Of a stretch of DNA of 64,000 nt, positions 17,845-26,987 are shown one piece after another. Every line of letters begins with the position of its first letter. The first letter of the stretch is position 1. Below the pieces are notes generated by a model. The model saw only the letters and a program-made list of their open reading frames with translations. It was not told the DNA's origin and did not search any database. Origin of the DNA: Kocuria varians. Its GTDB lineage: Bacteria; Actinomycetota; Actinomycetes; Actinomycetales; Micrococcaceae. The position numbers and the translations under genes are program-made. Location of the stretch: NCBI RefSeq assembly GCF_006539885.1, contig NZ_BJNW01000009.1, positions 47,770 through 111,769 of the forward strand, written 5' to 3'.

Positions 17845-18852
17845 TTACCGGCCGTTCTCGTCGCGGAACCACCGCGCGAGCTCCGTGGCGTAGTAGGTCA
17901 GGATCGAGTTGGCACCGGCACGCTTGATGGACAGCACCGACTCGCGGATGGCGGCGTCGCGGTTGATCCAGCCGTTGGCGGCGGCGGCCTCGATCATCGC
18001 GTACTCGCCGGAGATCTGGTAGGCGGAGACCGGCACCGGGGAGGCATCCGCGACCTCGCGCAGGATGTCCAGGTAGCTCATGGCCGGCTTGACCATGACC
18101 ATGTCCGCGCCCTCGTCCAGGTCCAGCTGCATCTCCAGCAGGGCCTCACGGCGGTTCGAGGGGTCCATCTGGTAGGCCTTGCGGTCACCCGTGAGCGTGG
18201 AGTCCACGGCCTCGCGGAACGGGCCGTAGAACGCGGAGGAGTACTTGGCGCTGTAGGCGAGGACCGAGATGTCCTCGTGACCGGCGGCGTCGAGCGCGGC
18301 GCGGATCACGCCCACCTGGCCGTCCATCATCCCGGAGGGCGCCACCATGTGCGCGCCGGCCTCCGCCTGCGCCACGCCCATGCGGCCGTAGATCTCCAGG
18401 GTGCGGTCGTTGTCCACGCGCCCCTGCTCGTCCAGCACGCCGCAGTGGCCGTGGTCGGTGAACTCGTCCAGGCACAGGTCGGACATCACCACGATGTCGT
18501 CCCCGACCTCCTCGCGCACCGCGCGGATGCCGCGGTTGAGGATGCCCTCGGGATCCAGGGCGGCGGAACCCACCGCGTCTCGGGTCTCCGGGACGCCAAA
18601 GAGCATGAAGCCGCCCAGCCCGAGCTCCACGGCCTCCGCGGCCGCGCGACGGAGGGAGTCCATGCTGTGCTGCACCACGCCCGGCATGGAGGCCAGGGGC
18701 TGGGGCTCGCTCAGGCCCTCCTTCACGAACACGGGCAGGATCAGTTCCGCCGGTGCCACGCGGGTCTCCGCGCTGAACCGGCGCATGGCCGGCGTGGTGC
18801 GCAGCCTGCGCGGGCGGGACACCAGGTCGTACGCAACGTGGTCGTCGTTCAT
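17845..18852 (-). CDS. hemB: delta-aminolevulinic acid dehydratase (porphobilinogen synthase)
   Basis: A 335-residue enzyme joining two 5-aminolevulinate molecules into porphobilinogen. The Schiff-base lysine is Lys255 in MVMVKPAMSYLD; the second lysine is in AYSAKYSSAFYGPFR. The metal region reads CLDEFTDHGHCG, lacking the triple-Cys zinc site of animal and yeast enzymes, so a magnesium-type enzyme is likely. ATG 18852 follows GAGAACG-type leader sequence; the longer open frame beyond it overlaps hemD and is not used. Gaps to hemD and hemL are about 80 bases each. Confidence 0.96.
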   Translation of the reverse strand: MNDDHVAYDLVSRPRRLRTTPAMRRFSAETRVAPAELILPVFVKEGLSEPQPLASMPGVVQHSMDSLRRAAAEAVELGLGGFMLFGVPETRDAVGSAALDPEGILNRGIRAVREEVGDDIVVMSDLCLDEFTDHGHCGVLDEQGRVDNDRTLEIYGRMGVAQAEAGAHMVAPSGMMDGQVGVIRAALDAAGHEDISVLAYSAKYSSAFYGPFREAVDSTLTGDRKAYQMDPSNRREALLEMQLDLDEGADMVMVKPAMSYLDILREVADASPVPVSAYQISGEYAMIEAAAANGWINRDAAIRESVLSIKRAGANSILTYYATELARWFRDENGR

Positions 18853-18935
18853 CTTCTCGTTCTCCTGATCCGGCCGGAGCCGATCGTCGGTTGTGTCGTG
18901 CCCCTCCGCCGTGCGCTGGCGCGGCGGACGGGTGG

Positions 18936-19796
18936 TCAGTGCCGGGCGAGCGCGGTGGTCACGGCCGCCGCGAGCGCCTCGGAGGTGGGGTGCGTGGCGG
19001 TCACCGGGCTCGCGCCGCGCTGCCGCAGGGCGCGGGCGGTGGGCTCGCCGATGGCGATCCACGCGACGTCGGCCCGGGGCGCGGCATTCTCGAGCAGGGC
19101 GGCAGCGCGCGACGGCGCCGTGACCACCACCGCCGCCACCTCGCCACGGGCGCAGGCGGCCCGGGCGGTTTCGGGGTCCAGTTCCGGAACGTCCGGTCCG
19201 GGCACCGCCGTCTGCGCCGCGGGATCACGACGTCGCACGGGCCGCTGCGCGGGCACGGGCACCATCTCGTAGGCGGTCACGCGCCGCACGTCGTAGCCCT
19301 TGCGGCGCAGCCCGTCCTCGAGCGTCCCGGAGCCGAGGGCTGAGACGGGCACGAGGGCGCGCGGAGCGGCGGCGTCGGTGCCGGTGTCCTCCGAGGGCCA
19401 GGCCGCGAGCATTCCTTCCGCGCTCGACGCGCCGGAGGGGAGCAGGTCCACGTCCACGCCACGCTGCCGCAGCGCCCGGGCGGTCGCCCCGCCCACCGCC
19501 GCGACGCGCAGCAGTCCGCCGCGCCGCGCGGTGGCCAGCTCCGCGCCCCAGTCCGCGCCGTCGCTGACGGCGTCGAAGGCCCTCACGGTGGTCGCGGAGG
19601 TCACGCACAGCCAGGTGGGCCGCTCGGGTGCCGCCGCCTCACGCAGCAGCAGCCGCCGCAGCGCAGCAGGGTCCGCCGGCAGCTGCGCCTCCAGCATGGG
19701 AGAGGCGCACGGCTGCAGACCGCGCTCGCGCAGCAGCGCGGCGAGCTCTTCCGCCGCCGCGGGATCCCGGGTAATCAGCACGCGCGTGGGACTCAC
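18936..19796 (-). CDS. hemD: uroporphyrinogen-III synthase
   Basis: A 286-residue protein that closes and inverts ring D of hydroxymethylbilane. HemD proteins diverge strongly; the call rests on the N-terminal VLITRDPAAAEELAALL pattern, the two-lobed layout with the linker near the middle, the C-terminal IAIGEPTARALRQRG pattern, and the position directly after hemC. The GTG start overlaps the hemC stop by four bases. A Pro/Arg-rich linker near residues 185-200 separates the lobes. Confidence 0.92.
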   Translation of the reverse strand: MSPTRVLITRDPAAAEELAALLRERGLQPCASPMLEAQLPADPAALRRLLLREAAAPERPTWLCVTSATTVRAFDAVSDGADWGAELATARRGGLLRVAAVGGATARALRQRGVDVDLLPSGASSAEGMLAAWPSEDTGTDAAAPRALVPVSALGSGTLEDGLRRKGYDVRRVTAYEMVPVPAQRPVRRRDPAAQTAVPGPDVPELDPETARAACARGEVAAVVVTAPSRAAALLENAAPRADVAWIAIGEPTARALRQRGASPVTATHPTSEALAAAVTTALARH

Positions 19797-20737
19797 AGCC
19801 CCAACCCGGCCAGGCGGCCGGCGTCGTGGGCGAGCAGGTCCTCGGCCACGTCACGACCGAGGGCCACGGCATCGTCGAGGCCCGCGTCCGCCACCGAGAC
19901 GCTGCGGCGCATGACCTCGGAGCCGTCCGGGTTCGCGACCACCACGTCCAGCTCCAGCGTGCCGTCCACCGCGCGGGCGTACGTGCCCACCGGCGCCGCG
20001 CACCCTGCCTCCAGTGTGGCCAGGACGGTGCGCTCGGCGGTGACCGCGAGCCGCGTGGGCAGGTCGTCCACCGCGGTGAGCCCGTGCGCGAGCGCGGAGT
20101 CCGGATCCAGATTCGCGCGGACCTCCAGCGCGAGCGCACCCTGACCGGGCGCGGGAAGCATCAGGTGCGGATCGAGGTACTGGGTGATCCGGCCCTCGAG
20201 CCCGAGCCGGAGCAGCCCGGACGCGGCCAGCACGACCGCGTCCAGGTCCCCCGGGTCCGCGGGCGCCACGCGGTTGAGGCGCGTGCCCACGTTGCCGCGG
20301 ATGTCCACGATAGTGAGGTCCGGGCGCAGCGCGCGCAGCTGGGCCACGCGCCGCGGTGAGCCGGTGCCCACCCGGGCGCCGGCGGGCAGCTCGTCCAGCG
20401 TGAGGCCGTCCCGGGCGCACAGGGCGTCCCGGGGATCCTCGCGCGCGGGCAGCGCCGCGATCTCCAAGCCCTCGACGGACGCCGTGGGTAGGTCCTTGAG
20501 AGAGTGCACCGCGAGGTCCACGTCACCGTCGAGCACCCGGGCGCGCAGGGCCGTGGCGAAGACGCCCGTGCCGCCCAGCTGGGAGAGCGGCCCGGTGAGG
20601 ACGTCCCCCTCGGTGCGCACCGTGACGAGCTCGTACGGAGCACCGCCCGCGCGGCTCACGGCCTCCGCGGCCCAGCGGGACTGGGTCATCGCCAGCTGGG
20701 AGCCACGGGTGCCCACGGTGAAGGGGTCGGGACTCAC
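19793..20737 (-). CDS. hemC: porphobilinogen deaminase (hydroxymethylbilane synthase)
   Basis: A 314-residue enzyme polymerising four porphobilinogens. The start region VGTRGSQLAMTQS, VHSLKDLPT, and the dipyrromethane-cofactor cysteine in LEAGCAAPVGTYA (Cys246) are present. GTG 20737 is chosen since the family begins a few residues before GTRGSxLA and since it makes a 4-base GTGA overlap with the hemH stop. The open frame extends further upstream into hemH but without family similarity. Confidence 0.96.
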   Translation of the reverse strand: MSPDPFTVGTRGSQLAMTQSRWAAEAVSRAGGAPYELVTVRTEGDVLTGPLSQLGGTGVFATALRARVLDGDVDLAVHSLKDLPTASVEGLEIAALPAREDPRDALCARDGLTLDELPAGARVGTGSPRRVAQLRALRPDLTIVDIRGNVGTRLNRVAPADPGDLDAVVLAASGLLRLGLEGRITQYLDPHLMLPAPGQGALALEVRANLDPDSALAHGLTAVDDLPTRLAVTAERTVLATLEAGCAAPVGTYARAVDGTLELDVVVANPDGSEVMRRSVSVADAGLDDAVALGRDVAEDLLAHDAGRLAGLGL

Positions 20738-21987
20738 CGGTAGACCACCCCGTTGTCCTGGTCCAGACCCACGGGGATCGGCTCGCCCACGGGGCGCTGG
20801 GCAATGGTGGGCTTGGGCTCGGCCTGTCCGCGCAGCACCTTGACGCAGCAGTCCGGCGCGCACGCGTCGAACCACGTGCCCTGCGAGCACACGGAAACCC
20901 GCGGCGGGGCGCTGGGCGTGCCCAGCCGCTGCTCCACGAGGTCCACGAGCGCGCTCACGAAGTCCGGGTCGGTGCCCGCGGTGGGGATCCGCTCGAACTC
21001 CAGGTGCGCCTGTGCCGCGGCGTCACGGGCCTCGGTGTCGAGGTCCCACAGCACCTCCATGTGGTCGGAGACGAAGCCCAGCGGGACCACGGCCACGCCG
21101 GTCACGCCCTGCTCGGGCAGGGTCTCGATCACGTCGCAGATGTCCGGTTCGAGCCATGGCACGCTCGGGGGCCCGGAGCGGGACTGGTAGACGAGCTCCC
21201 ACTCGACGTCCCGCATCGGCTCCCCGACCTGCTCCACGATCCAGCGCGCGGCCGCGAGGTGCTGGGCCACGTAGGCGGAGTCGCCCTCGAAGTCCATGCG
21301 CTCCGGTCCGGCCGCGTTCGCGTCCGTCATGGGCACGGAGTGCGTGGTGAACAGCACCCGCAGCGCGCCCCCGTCCGTGCGCTCGCGCAGGGCCTCCAGG
21401 GACTCGCGGAGCTTGCGGGCGTAGGGGCGCAGGAAGCCCTCGGAGTCGTAGTACTGCCGGATCTTCTCCACGTGCATGACGTCCTGGAGACCGGTCTCCT
21501 CGAGACCCACGCCGTAGTCCTCGCGGTACTGCCGGCAGCTCGAGTACCCGGAGTAGGCGCTCGTGGCCATCACCAGCAGATCCGTGTAGCCGCGCTCGTG
21601 GCACTCGCGCAGCACGTCCGCCACGTACGGGTCCCAGTTGCGGTTGGCGAGCAGCACGGGCAGCTCGATGCCGCGCCGGGACAGCTCAGCCTCCAGGGCG
21701 TCCCGCAGGGCGCGGTTCTGCGCGTTGATGGGGCTGACGCCGCCGTTGGCACGGTAGTGAGTGGCCACCTCCTCGAGCCGCTCGTCCGGGATCCCGCGCC
21801 CCGCCGTGACGTTGCGCAGGAACGGGATCACGTCCTCCTGGCCCTCGGGGCCGCCGAAGGACGAGAGGATCAGCGCATGGAAGTCCCGCGGCTGCTCCGC
21901 GCGCGCCGCGCTCAGCGCGTTGGTCTCGTCGTGGACGGCCTCGGTGGTCACGGTCTCTTCTCTCTGCTCGTTCGTCGTCTCGGTCAT
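20734..21987 (-). CDS. hemH: ferrochelatase (coproporphyrin type)
   Basis: A 417-residue ferrochelatase. SSFGGPEGQEDVIPFLRNV near the start, the metal-site histidine in VPLGFVSDHMEVLWDLD, and the C-terminal cysteines CSQGTWFDACAPDCC are visible; the cysteines match the [2Fe-2S] type found in actinobacteria. With hemQ and hemY adjacent and no hemF/hemN-type oxidase in the cluster, iron is probably inserted into coproporphyrin III. The N-terminal 35 residues are a Glu/Thr-rich extension. It starts one base after the hemQ stop. Confidence 0.95.
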   Translation of the reverse strand: MTETTNEQREETVTTEAVHDETNALSAARAEQPRDFHALILSSFGGPEGQEDVIPFLRNVTAGRGIPDERLEEVATHYRANGGVSPINAQNRALRDALEAELSRRGIELPVLLANRNWDPYVADVLRECHERGYTDLLVMATSAYSGYSSCRQYREDYGVGLEETGLQDVMHVEKIRQYYDSEGFLRPYARKLRESLEALRERTDGGALRVLFTTHSVPMTDANAAGPERMDFEGDSAYVAQHLAAARWIVEQVGEPMRDVEWELVYQSRSGPPSVPWLEPDICDVIETLPEQGVTGVAVVPLGFVSDHMEVLWDLDTEARDAAAQAHLEFERIPTAGTDPDFVSALVDLVEQRLGTPSAPPRVSVCSQGTWFDACAPDCCVKVLRGQAEPKPTIAQRPVGEPIPVGLDQDNGVVYR

Positions 21988-21988
21988 C

Positions 21989-22711
21989 TCAGGCCAGGAC
22001 CTCCCCGATCTCTTCCGTGCCGATCCTCCGGCCCGTGTAGAACGGTGTCTCCTCGCGCACGTGCAGCCGGGCCTCGGTGTTGCGGAAGTGGCGCATGATA
22101 TCCACGAGGTCCACGAGCTCGGGGGCCTCGAGGGCCAGCAGCCACTCGTAGTCGTTGAGCCCGAAGGAGGCGATGGTGTTGGCGAGCACCTGCGGGTACT
22201 CGCGGGCCTTCATGCCGTGGTTCTTGAGCATCTCCCCGCGGCGCTGCGGGTTCATGTAGTACCAGTCGTAGGAGCGCACGAACGGGTAGACACACACCCA
22301 GTCCTTGGGCGCCGCGCCGCGCGCGAACGCCGGCGAGTGGTTGGAGGTGAACTCCGCCTCGCGGTGCACGCCCATGGCGTTCCAGGACTGGCGGGTCCCG
22401 GCCACGAGGGGCTCGCGGCGCAGCTCGCGCACCGCGGCCTGCAGCGCGCCCGGCTCCTTGCCGATGAGCCAGAGCATCAGGTCCGCGCTCTCGCGCATCC
22501 CGGATACGTCGTACACGCCGCGCACGGTCACGTCCCGCTCGGCCAGGCGCGCCACGAGGGCGTCGAAACTCTCCCTGTTCGCGGTGGTGTCGGCGTCCTG
22601 CGGGCGCTGACCGGTGCGCTCGAGCACGGTGTACTGCGCCCAGTAGAGCGTGTCCCCGCCGCCCTGGGACGCCCCGGCCTGCTCGTGGTTCTTGGTTGCG
22701 TGCTCACTCAT
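21989..22711 (-). CDS. hemQ: coproheme decarboxylase (HemQ/ChdC)
   Basis: A 240-residue chlorite-dismutase-fold enzyme that converts coproheme to heme b using peroxide. The segment FVRSYDWYYMNPQRRGEMLKNHG holds the expected catalytic tyrosine region and the proximal histidine, given here in part. ATG 22711 is preceded by GAGAGGA at good spacing, so the further upstream ATG is not used. The 25-residue N-terminus is polar and variable. It defines the pathway as coproporphyrin-dependent. Confidence 0.95.
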   Translation of the reverse strand: MSEHATKNHEQAGASQGGGDTLYWAQYTVLERTGQRPQDADTTANRESFDALVARLAERDVTVRGVYDVSGMRESADLMLWLIGKEPGALQAAVRELRREPLVAGTRQSWNAMGVHREAEFTSNHSPAFARGAAPKDWVCVYPFVRSYDWYYMNPQRRGEMLKNHGMKAREYPQVLANTIASFGLNDYEWLLALEAPELVDLVDIMRHFRNTEARLHVREETPFYTGRRIGTEEIGEVLA

Positions 22712-22788
22712 CGTCACAGTTCCTCTCGTCGTGTTCTCTTCCCACCCGGGTGCCGCGGCGGTGCCCCGGTACGGGTTCCCCACCCGCG

Positions 22789-22799
22789 GACGACGCCGC
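22789..22799 (-). repeat. GCGGCGTCGTC word, intergenic copy
   Basis: A copy of the repeated 11-mer in the 105-base gap between hemY and hemQ, 78 bases upstream of the hemQ start. Confidence 0.8.
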
Positions 22800-22816
22800 C
22801 CGGCCACCGCGCGAGA

Positions 22817-24325
22817 CTACTGCGGGGTCGTGCGCGCGGCGCCCTGCGGTGCGGCGTCGTACCCGTGGTGCCTCAGCAGCTCGCGAACCTGCCGGCGCGT
22901 ATCCGCGACGACGGCGGCCAGCCCCGTCCCGGACAGCCACGCGCCCACGGCGACGGCGTCCGGGATCTCCTTCAGCGCCCGGCGGAACCCGGTCACCCGG
23001 GCCCTGTGCCCGACGTCCGTGCGCGGCAGGGCGGCGTGCCAGCGCACGACGTCCGCGCCCACGAGCTGCTCCGGCTCGATGCCCACCCCCAGCAGCGTGC
23101 TCGCGTCCGCGAGCGCCAGGGCGATCAGGTGCTTGTCCTCCAGGGCGACCTCCGGCGAGGAGCCGGTGCCGCGTGCGGTGGCCCGGCCGTAGGACAGCCG
23201 CAGCACGTGGCGGTGCTCGCCGGCCTCACGGGCCACCCACTTCCACTTGGCGCTCGCGTGGGTCAGGGCCTTCGCGCGCACGTCGCGGACGTCGTCGCTC
23301 ACGAGCAGCCCGGTGCCCCGCGGGGCGGGGTCCAGCGCGGGGCAGTCCACCACGAGGGTGGCCAGGGCCACGCGCGGGCCCGAGCGCGGCGTGTAGTTCT
23401 GGGCGTCCTGCATGTGGCTGCCCATCAGGCGCACGGCGGTGGGCCCGTCCGACGCCATCACGAGCAGCTCGCCGCGTGCCACGGCGGTCTTGTCCCCGTC
23501 CGTGGGCTGGCGCTGGATCACCATCCACCCCGGGCGGCGCGGGTCGCGGTCCAGGGCGATCACGTCGTAGCGGCTCACGAGCTTCACACCCAGCCGCTCG
23601 GCGTCGTGCACGAGACGCTCGCTGAGCAGGTTCATGCCGCCGTCGAGCCCGGCGACGTTCGAGCCCGCGGGGGTGGCCTGGCGCAGCGCACCGGCGGCCG
23701 CCCCCAGGCTGCCGTACTCGCGCAGCTTGCTGCGCAGACCCGGCGCCACGGCGTCGACGTCGAGGCGGTCCGGGTGCGTGGAGTAGACGCCGGAGACGAA
23801 CGGGGAGACGAGCCGGTCCACGACCCGCTGCCCCATGCGGGCGCGCACGAGCCCGCCCACGGTGCGCTCCCCCGCACCCACGGCGGCGGGCAGCACGCGG
23901 TCCATCCGGGCCCGGGCCAGACCGGCGCGGCCGAGGGGCACGCGCAGCTCCGGGTCCGAGGGGTCCGCGGGGATCCCCAGCACGCCGGAGCGCGGCGCAG
24001 GGATCGCGCCCTCGGGCAGGTACAGCCAGGAGCCCGCGGGATCCGGGGTGACCACACGGTCTGAGAGCCCGAGCTCGTCCAGCAGCTCCGGCACCGCGGT
24101 GGAGCGCGTGGCGAAGGACTCCGCGCCGGAGTCCAGCACGAGTCCCGCGACCTGGTGCGCGCCCACGGCACCGCCGAAGTGGTCCGAGGCCTCCACCAGG
24201 GTCACCCGCAGACCGGCCGCGGCGAGGTCGCGGGCGGCCGTGAGCCCCGCGACGCCGCCGCCCACCACGAGTGCGGTCCGGGGGCGCCTGGGGGTGCGCC
24301 GCTTCTCACCGGAGGTAGTTGTCAC
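22817..24325 (-). CDS. hemY: coproporphyrinogen III oxidase, FAD type (HemY/CgoX)
   Basis: A 502-residue FAD enzyme oxidising coproporphyrinogen III to coproporphyrin III. GGGVAGLTAARDLAAAGLR near residues 22-40 is the FAD motif, followed by the VEASDHFGGAVGAH region; the C-terminal VAVGAWLSGTGLAAVVADT is the second FAD-contact motif of the PPO/HemY family. The GTG start overlaps the hemE stop by four bases. The name assumes the coproporphyrin route, supported by hemQ. Confidence 0.94.
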   Translation of the reverse strand: MTTTSGEKRRTPRRPRTALVVGGGVAGLTAARDLAAAGLRVTLVEASDHFGGAVGAHQVAGLVLDSGAESFATRSTAVPELLDELGLSDRVVTPDPAGSWLYLPEGAIPAPRSGVLGIPADPSDPELRVPLGRAGLARARMDRVLPAAVGAGERTVGGLVRARMGQRVVDRLVSPFVSGVYSTHPDRLDVDAVAPGLRSKLREYGSLGAAAGALRQATPAGSNVAGLDGGMNLLSERLVHDAERLGVKLVSRYDVIALDRDPRRPGWMVIQRQPTDGDKTAVARGELLVMASDGPTAVRLMGSHMQDAQNYTPRSGPRVALATLVVDCPALDPAPRGTGLLVSDDVRDVRAKALTHASAKWKWVAREAGEHRHVLRLSYGRATARGTGSSPEVALEDKHLIALALADASTLLGVGIEPEQLVGADVVRWHAALPRTDVGHRARVTGFRRALKEIPDAVAVGAWLSGTGLAAVVADTRRQVRELLRHHGYDAAPQGAARTTPQ

Positions 24326-25509
24326 CGGGTCTCCTTGTGGATGAAGGTCACGAGTTCGCTCAGCACGTCCGGGACCGTTCCCGGGGGGACGCCGTGGCCC
24401 AGGTTGACCACGTGCCCCGGGGCCGCGCGGCCCCGGCGCAGGACGTCACGGGTGTGCTCGTGCAGCACGTCTCGCGGGGCGTCCAGCAGGGCGGGGTCGA
24501 TGTTGCCCTGCACCACGGTACGCCCACCGAGCCGGCGCGCGGCCACGTCCAGCGGGATGCGGTAGTCCACGCCCACGGCGTCCGCACCGGCGTCCCGCAT
24601 GGCGCCCAGCAGCTCACCCGTGCCGGTGCCGAAGTGGATGCGGGGCACGCCCAGGTCCGCCACGGCGGCGAGCGCGTCCGCGGAGTGGCGCTGCACGTGC
24701 TGCTCGTAGTCCGCCAGGGAGAGGGAACCGGCCCAGGAGTCGAAGAGCTGCACGGCGCTCGCGCCGGCCTCCACCTGGGCGCGCAGGAACGCGCCGGAGG
24801 TCCGGGCGGCCCACTGGGCCAGCGCATCCCACGCGGCGGGGTCCGCGTGCATCATCGTGCGCGGGCGCAGGTGGTCGCGGGACGGGCCGCCCTCCACGGC
24901 GTAGGCCGCAATGGTGAAGGGCGCACCCGCGAAGCCGATCAGGGGGGTGCCACCGAGCTCGGCCACCGTGCGGGCCACGGCCTCACGGATCGGGTCCAGC
25001 GCGGCGTCCGGCAGTTCCGGCAGGGCGGCGACGTCAGCGGCCGTGCGCACGGGGTGCTCCAGCACCGGGCCCCGGCCCGCCACGATGTCCACGGCCACGG
25101 AAGCCAGCTTCATGGGCACCACGATGTCCGAGAAGAAGATGGCGGCGTCCACGCCGTGGCGTCGCACGGGCTGCAGCGTGATCTCCGCCGCGAGCACCGG
25201 GGTCAGGCACGCCTCCAGCATCCCCGTGCCCGCGCGCGCCTCGCGGTACTCGGGCAGCGAGCGCCCGGCCTGGCGCATGAACCACACGGGGGCGTGCTCG
25301 GCGGGCAGTCCGCCCAGGGTGCGGATCAGAGCGGAGTCCCGGACCGCGCCGTGCAGCGGGTGCCCCTGGGGCACCGCGGAGAGGCGTCGTGCCCAGTCGG
25401 CCCCGGCGTCCCCCGATTCGGCCGGGCCGGGTGCGGCGGGGGTCTCGTCGGTGAGGGGTTCGCGGGACTCGGCGGCGCGCTCGTTCTGGGAAGCCATAGT
25501 GACTCTCAT
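24322..25509 (-). CDS. hemE: uroporphyrinogen decarboxylase
   Basis: A 395-residue enzyme removing four carboxyls from uroporphyrinogen III. PVWFMRQAGRSLPEYR and FFSDIVVPMKLAS are signature segments; IGFAGAPFTIAAYAVEGG follows. It leads the minus-strand heme operon and is divergent from hemA. Two in-frame ATGs, at 25509 and 25497, are possible; neither has a strong ribosome site. The first 55 residues, rich in Glu/Ala/Pro, are an extension beyond the usual start. Confidence 0.95.
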   Translation of the reverse strand: MRVTMASQNERAAESREPLTDETPAAPGPAESGDAGADWARRLSAVPQGHPLHGAVRDSALIRTLGGLPAEHAPVWFMRQAGRSLPEYREARAGTGMLEACLTPVLAAEITLQPVRRHGVDAAIFFSDIVVPMKLASVAVDIVAGRGPVLEHPVRTAADVAALPELPDAALDPIREAVARTVAELGGTPLIGFAGAPFTIAAYAVEGGPSRDHLRPRTMMHADPAAWDALAQWAARTSGAFLRAQVEAGASAVQLFDSWAGSLSLADYEQHVQRHSADALAAVADLGVPRIHFGTGTGELLGAMRDAGADAVGVDYRIPLDVAARRLGGRTVVQGNIDPALLDAPRDVLHEHTRDVLRRGRAAPGHVVNLGHGVPPGTVPDVLSELVTFIHKETR

Positions 25510-25512
25510 TGT

Positions 25513-25538
25513 GCCAAAGGAGGGCGGGAATTTTTGGC
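25513..25538. promoter_or_regulatory. inverted repeat in the hemE-hemA divergent region
   Basis: GCCAAA (25513-25518) and TTTGGC (25533-25538) form an inverted repeat with a 14-base AT-containing spacer, right upstream of hemE and about 90 bases upstream of hemA. It could bind a heme or iron regulator controlling both transcripts; that is a guess from position only. Confidence 0.35.
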
Positions 25539-25615
25539 GACAACCTGTCCGTTCCGGTCTCGCCCCTCCGCTGCGGGCCCGCTGGCTGTGCTGGGCGCGG
25601 CGGACCGACTTCGTC

Positions 25616-25621
25616 TAGGAT
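25616..25621 (+). promoter_or_regulatory. candidate -10 box of hemA
   Basis: TAGGAT ends nine bases before the GTG start of hemA, giving a mRNA with almost no leader. Confidence 0.5.
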
Positions 25622-25630
25622 GGCTGGATT

Positions 25631-26947
25631 GTGGTTCTCTTCTGTCTTGTCGCATCGCACCGATCCGTTGACCTCAACACGGTAGCCCGGTTGAGCACCG
25701 GCGCCCTCGGTGTGGCCGAGGACGCCGTCGCCGGCGGTGCCCTCACGGGAGCCATCACGCTGTCCACCTGCAACCGCCTCGAGTTCTACGGGGAGGTCCC
25801 GGGCGAGGACGTCCGGGACGTGCACCGCGCGCAGCAGGCCGTCCTGGACCGGATCGCCCAGCAGTCCGGGCTGGACGAGCGCTTCGTGCTCGAGACCATG
25901 GATGCCTACGAGGGCGAGGGCGTCCCCCGCCACCTCTTCACCGTGGTCTCCGGGCTGGAGTCCGCCGTGGTGGGCGAGCGCGAGATCACCGGCCAGGTGC
26001 GCCGCGCCCTGAACCAGGCCCGCCAGTCCGGCACCGCCTCCTCGCACCTCGTGCAGCTCTTCGAGGCCGCCGCGCGCACCGCCCGCGAGGTGGGCACGCG
26101 CACGACGCTGGGTGAGCGCGGGCGCTCCATCGTCTCGGTGGCCCTGGACCTCGCGGACGACATCACCCCGGGCCGCTGGCCCGAGCGTCACGCCCTCGTC
26201 TTCGGCACCGGCGCGTACGCGGGTGCCACCATGGCAGCCCTGCGTGACCGCGGCTGCGCGGACATCGAGGTCTACTCCGGCTCCGGCCGGGCCCAGCAGT
26301 TCACAGACCAGCGCGGCGGTTCCCCCGTCGCGGAGGCGGGGCTGCCCGCGGCCCTGCGCCGCGCCGACGTCGTCATCGGCTGCTCCGGGGGCTCCGCGCC
26401 CATGCCCGCGGCCGCGTTCCCCGTGGGGCCGCGCACCGTGGTGGACCTCGCCCTCGCCCGTGACTTCGACCCCGCCGTCGCGGACCTGCCGGACGTGGAG
26501 CTGATCACGCTCGAGTCCGTGCGCGTGGCCGCGCCGGAGGAGACGCTGGAGTCCGTGAGCGCCGCGCGCGAGATCGTGGACCAGGCCGCCCGGCGCTTCG
26601 AGACGGAGCGCAGCGCGCGCGGCATGGACGAGGCGATCGTCGCGCTGCGCAAGCACACCATGGCCGTGCTCGACGCCGAGCTCGAGAAGGTCCGCACCCA
26701 CCACGGCTGCACCGGGGCGGAGGAGCAGATCGAGATGGCCATGCGGCGCATGGTCCGTTCGTTGCTGCACACCCCCACCGTGCGGGCCCGGCAGCTCGCC
26801 GCGGAGGGCCGCGCGGACGAGTACATCACCGGATTGCAAGCGCTGTACGGCCTGGAGGTCGGCTCCCCGCAGACCGCCACGGACGCACAGGAACCCCCCG
26901 CTGAACGATCCCCCTCAGATACCCCGCGGCCGCGCGCCGCCGGATGA
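25631..26947 (+). CDS. hemA: glutamyl-tRNA reductase
   Basis: A 438-residue NADPH enzyme reducing glutamyl-tRNA to glutamate-1-semialdehyde, the entry and control point of the C5 pathway. The nucleophile is Cys47 in STCNRLEFYGE; GLESAVVGEREITGQV and the dinucleotide motif GTGAYAG follow. GTG 25631 fits the family's N-terminus (LVASHRSVDLNTV corresponding to LGVSHRSAP...). A polar Pro/Ser/Thr-rich tail of about 25 residues ends the protein. It is transcribed opposite to the rest of the heme genes, so it may be regulated separately. Confidence 0.96.
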   Translation: MVLFCLVASHRSVDLNTVARLSTGALGVAEDAVAGGALTGAITLSTCNRLEFYGEVPGEDVRDVHRAQQAVLDRIAQQSGLDERFVLETMDAYEGEGVPRHLFTVVSGLESAVVGEREITGQVRRALNQARQSGTASSHLVQLFEAAARTAREVGTRTTLGERGRSIVSVALDLADDITPGRWPERHALVFGTGAYAGATMAALRDRGCADIEVYSGSGRAQQFTDQRGGSPVAEAGLPAALRRADVVIGCSGGSAPMPAAAFPVGPRTVVDLALARDFDPAVADLPDVELITLESVRVAAPEETLESVSAAREIVDQAARRFETERSARGMDEAIVALRKHTMAVLDAELEKVRTHHGCTGAEEQIEMAMRRMVRSLLHTPTVRARQLAAEGRADEYITGLQALYGLEVGSPQTATDAQEPPAERSPSDTPRPRAAG

Positions 26948-26953
26948 TTCCAG

Positions 26954-26970
26954 CACGGGCGTCCCGCCCG
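26954..26970 (+). terminator. small hairpin after hemA
   Basis: ACGGGC and GCCCGT pair across a five-base loop in the 40-base gap between hemA and the TetR gene. It is short, so termination may be partial. Confidence 0.35.
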
Positions 26971-26987
26971 TCCCAGAGGAGGACCCC

